DNA of 64,000 nucleotides from Sabethes cyaneus (Eukaryota > Arthropoda > Insecta > Diptera > Culicidae), in NCBI RefSeq assembly GCF_943734655.1, contig NC_071354.1:141541142-141605141 (forward strand). Direction: 5' to 3'. Under the pieces are notes generated by a model. It worked only from the letters and a program-made list of their open reading frames with translations. It searched no databases and had not been told where the DNA came from. Position 1 is the first letter of the stretch. Each line of letters starts with the position of its first letter. Both the position numbers and the translations under genes were made by a program. This document shows, piece after piece, positions 56,415 to 64,000 of this stretch.

Positions 56415-56521
56415 TAAATAAAAGACAATATTTCTTCGACGGAAGGCTCTCTAACATTTGGAGGGTGCCTCCCAGCACAGTGGTACACCTTATCCGAGGT
56501 CAACAGCACTGATAAAAATAT

Positions 56522-56596
<75 letters not shown>
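56522..56596 (+). repeat. (TAG)25 microsatellite
   Basis: 25 uninterrupted TAG units. The translated poly-Val, poly-Leu or poly-Thr frames across it are artefacts. The perfect array suggests high polymorphism. Confidence 0.97.
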
Positions 56597-57049
56597 GAAG
56601 GGCCAACAGGGATTGGGCGGACCCACAAGCAGAGGCACTTGTGCGCATTCCGGTGTTATAAGAGTCGCCTTCCAGCATCAGGATCCTTCCACGTAATAAT
56701 CAATTTCGCTTTATCAACTCTGACCCACGTGATGATTTGCTTGTTTTGAATTGAGAAGTGTCATATTTGCAGACCTTAAGGATTCAGGTTGACAATCCAC
56801 TACATCATCCAGCCTTCCACTTATATGGGTATATATGGGCAAAAAGAGAACAATCTCACCAGCAGTCCTTCGAATAGAAAAGAGTTGCATCCTTTGAGTT
56901 TCTAAAAGTGCTTCCAATAATTAATTTTAATATATGTATTAAAACTCGTTTTGCCAAAGGCCAAAGTTTTCACTATATAGTGCTATATAGCAGGAGGTGC
57001 TTCATAAGCTAAAACGAAAAAACTATCAAAGTCTAATGTAAAGTGCATT

Positions 57050-57315
57050 TCTTGAGTTTTGAGGAAATTTGTGTTTCATTTGTATAGGGGCCCCTCCCCC
57101 TCTTACGCCTTCCTTAAAATTGCTCTCCTACCCCCTCCATAAAATTTCTGGTCATTTTATCTATCCAACGACATATAAATTGTTCAGTTTCGATCAGTAG
57201 TTTAATAGTTATTACCATTTGAAATCTTTCATTCAAATGTTACACTTCTATTTTCGTTTTCACAAAGTGCTACCCAGTCCCAGAATAGTGAACAAAGACG
57301 TAGTCCTACGTCAAA
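57050..57315. repeat. Helitron unit scrap plus repeat shared with 801-1015
   Basis: 57050-57090 is a piece of the Helitron-like unit ('ttgaggaaatttgtgtttca'). 57090-57315 matches 801-1015 in order and orientation. Confidence 0.6.
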
Positions 57316-57339
57316 AATAATTAAAATAACTTATATTAG

Positions 57340-57560
57340 GCTTACCTGTCAGCAAGGCCGTATGGCTCCGCCGACTGCCCAAAACCGCAGTTTTGAGATC
57401 AGGCAGCCGGGAACCACCCAGCATCGCACCTCCTAGCTTGGCTACTCAAAAGAGCATTAGCAGGTATGGCCACGTGGAGGCGCTAGGTAGGGGTTTGGGA
57501 TGGCTAGAGTTATATTGGACGCTCCTCATTTGCCTTCCCCATTTCATACTCAGGACTGCA
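57340..57560 (-). repeat. RTE 5' leader fragment
   Basis: Resembles the 5' leader of the RTE at 24806-28181 (region 27990-28180): 'tcgcacctcctagcttggct', 'ggtatggcca', 'gtggaggcgc', 'tggacgctcc', 'ccatttcatac'. No coding part follows. Confidence 0.55.
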
Positions 57561-60500
57561 ACAGCATTAGTAGCTAAACAATGACGATCGCTTCTGATAA
57601 AGATGCGCCATCTTGCTATAATCAGCTCATCGGTTATAGTATAACGGAGGAAATATCGCAATCAATCAAATGAATGGTTGCAGTGATAAAAAATAATTAA
57701 CATGGGGGAAATATAAATATGTAAGCAAGGACGAACCTCAAACTGTGGATTCTACGATCCTGTTTGATTCATGTTACTGCGGTTCAATAAAGTACGAAGT
57801 ATAATCACCTTATGACGACTCTCTTGTAGTGTAAAATGTATTCGATTTATATGTTTCTGTTCAATTCATTTCATGAAGACTAATTACAATTAAATTTTAA
57901 TTTTAATTTCCCGAACGGGTTGGTGAACGGGAACGAACAAACCAAACCAACCGCAATATTATTTCAGACCATTTCGAAAGCTATATGAATGTATGTGTTT
58001 CTATGTTGTGCAACTGTTTAATCCTGAATTGGTCAGCCGGATACAAATATCGGCTTGTCGAGTTTTTCGAGTTCCAGTTTCGCACTATTCCTCTTGGAAT
58101 TTCGTCAGATATTCCCAGATTCATATTCTTGTTATTTATGCACTCAATTACAATGTAATGTAAATTGAACCTTTTATATTTATAACCGCTTACTCTGGCT
58201 GCTCGAATGTTGTCAGATCTTCGGTGAGTCAATCTAGGGTTAAGTGTGTTTAATTAATATCTAGCCGTTTTCTTTTTCTGCACTCAGCTTCCCTCTTGGT
58301 CGGTTCTATAATAGTATGACAGCAATATGAATTATCACTCCAATTCATCACTCCCAATCATTTGGTGGGTAATCAAAATCGTCTCAATTTGATTGTCCTC
58401 ATCAACAAACCGCTGCTGGACGCGCCAAGCATAATATTTGAACCGTTTGGTGTGGATTAATTTTCTTTTATGGCGTGTACTCATTTGCATGTCCCGCAAG
58501 AAATCATTTCCTTTTGTTTTCACCGAAACACCACCGAGCGTCCAAGCGTGCTCGGTTTACGGACGGATAACGTAATTGAAAGGTCCTACGTGACCGGCAT
58601 CGAAACGTGAACCGAGAAATTCTTTTTAAGAAAACTCTACGATGTTTCCTGTTGACCACGGAATCGGATTATCGATCTTATAAAGCAAACCCACACCTCC
58701 GTCTGTACGATTCCGTACCCGGTCGGGTGCCGGTTCGTTCGTGCGTTTTAAACGCTAAAGCTCGTTTTTATTAGTACACAAAGAAGTACCTAATTCGCCA
58801 TCAAACACAATGTATATGTACCTACCATCAGCTGTGTACGTTATTGTCGAATTGGTTGCAGTAAAATGTTCGCACTGCATTCGGTAATAAAAAAAAATCG
58901 GAATGCACCATCTGTTTTCTACGAAACATAACGAGTGGTTTCGAGAAAAATATAATGTGATTAAAGCTTGAAGAGACCGACAGAAGCACCGCTGAATGAT
59001 TTTCATTTTTAAATTTTATTTCAAGAATTTAAAGATACGACTTTTTGTTAATTTTCATTTCTTTCTGTATTTTTATGAGAAGGAAGATACACGTTTGGCA
59101 TTTTCTACGAACCACAGCTGCAGTATCCATTTAATCGGAAACGAAGATGCACCATGTGCTGTGGGTTGTTTACAAGTAGCAATGCGTCTCCATTTATCCA
59201 GTGCTTTGTACCACTGCACTGTGTACATAAAATACCATGCCACTCCCATGGTTTCATGTGGATCAGTGATTTCAGTGTGTGGAAACGATAAGCTTTTAGC
59301 GATTTTTCCTGCCGAGAGTGTAGACATAGCAGAATGCCACAAGAATCGTGATAAGCGCCAAGAACGTTTCTAAAATATAGTCTTTTAGTGTTTTAGATTC
59401 ACGAGTAATAGTTATTTTGGCGTAGACAAACTCCTTTTAAGTTATCTATGAACAATGCGAACGTCTCAATATTGTATATTTAAAGTAACAGCATTTCAAG
59501 AGCTGAAATATTGCAAAAAGTAAGGGTTTTTGAGCGCAAATTAACTGTAATCTGAATATTAATAGATCAATCAAGCTTGGAAATATGATTTCTGGCCAGA
59601 TTTTTTACGAGTCTGGTTACAGCCATTGTCAGCAAACTCCGTCATATTCATGGTTTCCCATATCTAGTCGTGTGAGCACTTTATCACTGTCATATTATGT
59701 CTGTAACTGAACATCCTTGAATGTGTAGAGAGTGTCATTTTTCACATTTAGCAAGCTATGCTGTCGCCGAGAATGAAGCGGAACAGATGAAGTTATATAC
59801 GTTTAACCGCACTTTCATGGCCACATCAGTATGGTTTCAAAGCAAGCAAGACTTGAATGGTTCTGGCTGGGAATACACAATCAGCAGGAGCCGCGCTTGT
59901 CACGTGCTTTGTGATCATTAATGTCAGCCATGGTTCCTGTCTCATCTCGGTATGCGGAGACGTGCAGTGCAGTAGCTGTGTGCAAAATAGTGTGCATAAA
60001 AACGGATGCGAACTGCACCAGCTGCAAGATGAGACCATCAGTGAACTTTCACAGTGACAGCATTCAGAGTGGAGCGCAATATTCCTTTTCGGTTCCAATC
60101 AATTTCGGCTGGTTACAGACAGAAACGGAACCATAATGATTGACCAGTACATATGTAGGGACATGTAAATTGTGAGACATTTTGGAGTTCAATATTATTT
60201 AGTACTATATTTCATAAATATTATGAACAAAAAAGAAATATCTAATGACTGTTGGCTCAATAATAATACAATAAACAAGCGAAAAACATTTTAGCTTGCT
60301 AGCAACAGAGTACCTTTTTGGATTTTTTTTTCCTGAAAACTGAACCAGACTATCGTTCTGAGAAGAATGCAGTATCTGAAAAATCGGTTACAGGCTCGTT
60401 TAACCATATAAACTGGAAAAAGGTAAACTTATTTTGCTCGTGACTAGAATGAAATTGGCACACGCTGCAGGCATTGGAAAAGTAAGGAAGAAAAGTTTGC

Positions 60501-62640
60501 AATGCAATGTTTGTACTGACATTAGAAAAGGTTAAATTTTTATATATATGTCAATAATATGCTTTGAAAATCATTATGGTCATATTGATAAAATATATTT
60601 TTGTTATACCAAACGTTCTGCTCAGGTCAACAATAAGTGCAACACAATCGACTGCATTGCTCTACATCTGCACCTTTTTCCTGGCTGAAAGCTGAACTGT
60701 CATTACGTCACAAATAACGCCGTCACAAAGTTGCAACCAAACAGCCAAACAATGCACAAACTGTGACGGAATAGTTCTACAAGGCTTTACCTATGGGAAA
60801 CATTTTTTTCTATAGTTTCGACTTTCCGACTTTGCCTATTTCTGTTCAATCCAATGCAATGCAAAACTCTGCCAGCTCAGGATTCATAGGTCCTACATAC
60901 ATACGATACGACTTGATTTACGACTTGTTTGCAATTGTTTTCGTTAAAGTTCACCACCCAACATCACGCCATCCAGGCCCGAGCCCGAATCGTGTCGAAA
61001 AACAATTAAAACACATTGAGCGAACGGAAAAACAGCAATTCGAGCTGCATTTCGCGCCGAACCAAAAGCGGAACGCGACTTAGGCAGTGGAAAATATCAG
61101 CAGATATGGCGGATAGTTTTTCAACATTGTTTAATGCTAAACCGATATTTCGAGTTGCCCTTTCATATACCGGCACGATGGTTGTATAGTAAATCATGTA
61201 AATTTTACCCGTTTGGCTACGGTCTATGTTTAGTGGTGGCATTAGTGGTTTTTATACTTTAAATAAAATTGTATCGGTCGACAAAAATATTCCAGCCTGT
61301 GCCCAGCCTGTCGAGCTATATAGGTACTGCAATACTTTTGCTGTTTTTAGCCTTGGTAGCAGTATGAGACCGGAATAAAGGAATCTTTCGATATCAATCA
61401 AACCGTAGTTCAATTCAGTTGACTCAAATTTTATTTCGACCTAAATTAGCACAAAATTTCGCTTCTAACAATGAAATCCTTTCAAAACGAGCGTGCTTTA
61501 TTTTTATAACGACCCGAAATCCCACCATGGCATAGCTGTTGGATCCGTTGTCTGGCAAAATGCTACGAGAACGAGCTTAACAACGAGCGGAACAGAATAA
61601 GCGGATTTACGTGGCAAGTATCGGAAATATGCATACCGGATAGATAGACGAAACGAGTGGTGATAAATGACGTCGGAATTCGATTTTCTTGGGATCAAAA
61701 CATTCTTTAGCATAATATGGTATTATTTTTCATGAACTTGTGCTAGACTGTCAATTAGGAAGAGTGCAAGTAGAAACTATGTATAAGTAGTAAGTTGGCT
61801 TTGGCATTGAGCTTCTTAAAGGACGCGTGTGATACTTCACGATCGACTATGCGGAACTTTGGGTTATGTGATAGGCAATATCGTGCGCAGAAATAGACAA
61901 AAATTGGAGCGAAAACCTTTCAAAGGCATTTTTTAGCCTGGTAAAAATCAATTCAAATATATTAAAATATATTTTTAGAAATTATTTCACTAATTGTAAC
62001 GGGTGACAACTAAAATTTTGGAACTTTTTTCTCAAGCTGTCAAAAAAAGACAAAGATACATGAAGAAGATCTGATCTACCGAAATTAAAGATACATTATC
62101 CATTGTTGGAAAAATATTAGTGTACATTTGAAAACGGTCCGTAATCGGCTGTTCGGCGAAGCTTTCGTTTGACGTCGAAACAGGAGCGTTGTACGGCCGT
62201 CATGTCAACTTTGCGAATGCATCTCTTGATTCTACCAATCAACTTTTTGCAATTCGTGGTTCTCCAGTTATTTTTGTACCCCAAGGAACTCAAAATCCCG
62301 AAGAAATCTTCGATTGGGCGAACTAAGACAGATTTTTCTGATCGTGGTTTTTGGGTACAAATGGAATCGAACGGGTATTCAGGAACGATTGTGTTTTTTT
62401 GGCGTAATGCAATGATGTTTTATTGACCAAGCTCGTGACTTTAGTCATGACCTTGAAATGCGGTCAGGCATATATTAATATTTTTTTGAAACGATGATTC
62501 TACAATTGATGAAGGGACGGTAAGGGAAAGTAATGAAGAAGGATTTTTTTTTCTGGAAATGAAGGGGAAGGGTGGAAAGGAAGCGGGGGGGGGGGGGGGT
62601 AATAGGTAGCTATGCTTAACAAGTTGTCGTTGTGACTCCT
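57561..62640. other. ~5 kb with no recognisable gene or element
   Basis: AT-rich. The longest frames (58996-59373, 60793-61083, 59826-60098) carry no motif and no splice-phase support. A (G)15 run sits at 62585-62599. Could include promoter or exon pieces of another gene that I cannot identify. Confidence 0.4.
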
Positions 62641-62694
62641 ATCTTTTGTCCAATGCTGGAAGGTGCATGGGTCGAACCAAGCTGTGATCAGAGA

Positions 62695-62960
62695 TTATAA
62701 CAGCTATCGGAGGAGTGGAAAGATAGAGTTATCTGCCCGATCTATAAAAAGGGCGACAACTGTGAGAACTATCGAGTGACTACCGTTCTCAATTGCGCTT
62801 GCCATCACCAATTACGAACAGATTTGAAGAAACTTGTCAAGCCGGCTTCGTCGAAGGTCGGTCTACAACGGATCCAATATGGAGAGGAGTTCTTGATACC
62901 CCGGCCCTCGGCAGGTATGAGAAGAAAAAGAAGAACGAGGTGGAGATGGACGTCCAGATA
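62695..62960 (+). pseudogene. Short RTE reverse transcriptase fragment
   Basis: Reads EEWKDRVICPIYKKGDNCEN then YRVTTVLN, and after a frameshift CQAGFVEGRSTTDPI, followed by a GAA-rich stretch (62919-62940). Heavily deleted: RT centre and C-terminus are missing, and the tail follows almost directly. Confidence 0.65.
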
Positions 62961-63495
62961 AGTAAAAAGGGTTTTGTTTCTTGCAATTTTAAAACTTTCG
63001 TGAAGAGCCCCGAGTATTTGAGATTGGGCCCTCAATCTAAGATAAAACATATGTCAAATTAGCTGCAAAACTACAAATGGTATTGCTAAAGGCGCCTAAA
63101 ATTCTGAGATGAACTAACAACAGCTTCTGGCACTCAAATAATCCATATATGTACACCTGCGCCAGAAGTAAGCTTTTGTAAAAATTAGGTTGTATCCAAA
63201 CCATTTAGTCTTGAAGAGAATCATTTAGTTCGGAAGCTATAGCCGGCGTTTAGGCCGGAAAACCTGTGCGGTCAGACGGAGCCTCGCGTTTCAGGGGAGC
63301 CTCGGGAGCGCTTGGTGATGACTAGAGAAAAATGTTAGAAATTCTTCTGGACAATCAATGGTTCAATACAATACAATAGGCTGTTCAGAAATATTTGCAT
63401 GATTCCCATTGTTTCCTTTCCTCTTTTATTTAAATATGCACTGTAAAGTATTATGAAAAAATTGATGAAATTAGGGCCCGCTGCTTTGGAATGGG

Positions 63496-63850
63496 TTGTT
63501 AGGTAATATGCCTAACGACACGGCTCAGCTTGTTAGCCGATTGTTTACGGTAGTTTGGATCAAATGGGCACTTAGCACTTTAGAACGAACGAAATCTCCA
63601 GGTCCGGATGGTATTCTACTCATTTTCTTACAGAAAATGGACGGCGGTATAATATCCGAGCTCATCAACTTTTTTCGAGACAGTTTCACTTTATAACATA
63701 TCGCGGTGCATTGGCGGAAAGTAAACCCCCTCCATAGATACCAACACGATAAATCGTTAATTGAGAAAACGCTCAAACATCAAGAAACGGCACTTTTTCC
63801 TTCCCATGATATTGGAGGAGCTTTCGATTACACGTCCTTCGTTTCAATTA
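63496..63850 (+). pseudogene. LOA/R1-like non-LTR retrotransposon fragment
   Basis: SRLFTVVWIKWALSTLERTK then SPGPDGILLIFLQKMDGG, LINFFRDSF, VHWRKV, and after a deletion ALFPSHDIGGAFDYTSF. SPGPDGI followed by DIxGAFDYTSF is typical of the LOA/R1 group (Lian-type in mosquitoes). The RT is incomplete and has internal stops. It differs from both the RTE and the CR1-like elements in the window. Confidence 0.7.
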
Positions 63851-64000
63851 TTATAGTTCCCTTTTAAAACAGAATTGACCACACTACAATGCGCTGGACT
63901 TAAGCAATGCTTTCGAGTAGAGAAATCACATCATAATTGGCAAATACATCGGTCACGATTTCGGTGGTCAAAGAATGTCCAAAAGGAGGAGTTTCTTCCC
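63851..64000. other. Window end, no feature
   Basis: Possibly continuation of the LOA/R1-like fragment, but no motif is readable. Confidence 0.3.

Noticed and set aside
56372..56678. Frames with long poly-Leu, poly-Val or poly-Thr runs
   Set aside because: They are translations of the (TAG)25 microsatellite, not proteins.
60793..61083. 96-residue frame as a possible gene
   Set aside because: No motif, no splice context, ordinary AT-rich codon use; consistent with chance.
1..64000. CRISPR arrays, operons, riboswitches or phage modules
   Set aside because: The sequence is eukaryotic. The regular repeats (152-bp units, Helitron units) sit inside transposable elements and lack spacer structure.

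Overview
This is a stretch of insect nuclear DNA. The combination of long TE-stuffed introns, several RTE-type (JAM1-like) retrotransposons, ITmD37E-type mariner remnants, TTAA-flanked elements and tRNA-type SINEs points to a culicine mosquito, most likely Aedes. This is inferred from family resemblance, not from a database match. There are no prokaryotic features, no CRISPR array and no rRNA or ordinary tRNA gene.

One host protein-coding gene can be supported. It runs on the + strand as five exons (5809-5943, 7647-7794, 28620-28895, 28994-29398, 41667-42690). All four introns are GT-AG and all junction phases agree. The joined frame gives 661 residues plus a TAG stop. The 5' part of the gene lies upstream of the window. 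The first residues resemble the end of the second membrane segment and the E-x-R-D-x-x-x-K signature of TMEM200-type proteins. The rest is a long Ser/Arg-rich, apparently disordered tail. The introns are 1.7 kb, 20.8 kb, 98 bp and 12.3 kb.

Nearly everything else is transposable elements in various states of decay. (a) 1-5.4 kb: Helitron-like repeats, a SINE, RTE scraps, and a CR1/Jockey-like retrotransposon split by a solo LTR with a 4-bp TSD. (b) Intron 7.8-28.6 kb: four RTE copies all antisense to the host gene, one of them near full length and broken by a single stop; a 3.7-kb inverted-repeat structure containing a TTAA-type element; another TTAA-type element; and several MITEs. (c) Intron 29.4-41.7 kb: a 1.5-kb near-palindromic TTAA element, another TTAA element, TA-flanked and other MITEs, a Helitron-like copy and a mariner remnant. 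(d) 42.7-64 kb, downstream of the gene: a large foldback element containing a nested RTE (10-bp TSD) and a pogo-like MITE, more RTE and mariner debris, a complete Helitron-like element (A^TC...CTAG^T), a TTAA-type element, a (TAG)25 microsatellite, and about 5 kb with no recognisable feature.

I found no convincing new multi-gene system. The observations most worth following are the long intronic inverted repeats, which would be co-transcribed with the host gene and could fold into hairpin RNA; the uniform antisense orientation of the RTE copies; and a set of at least four TTAA-flanked element families with well-defined ends. Several insertions have an 'empty site' in a paralogous repeat elsewhere in the window, which fixes their boundaries.
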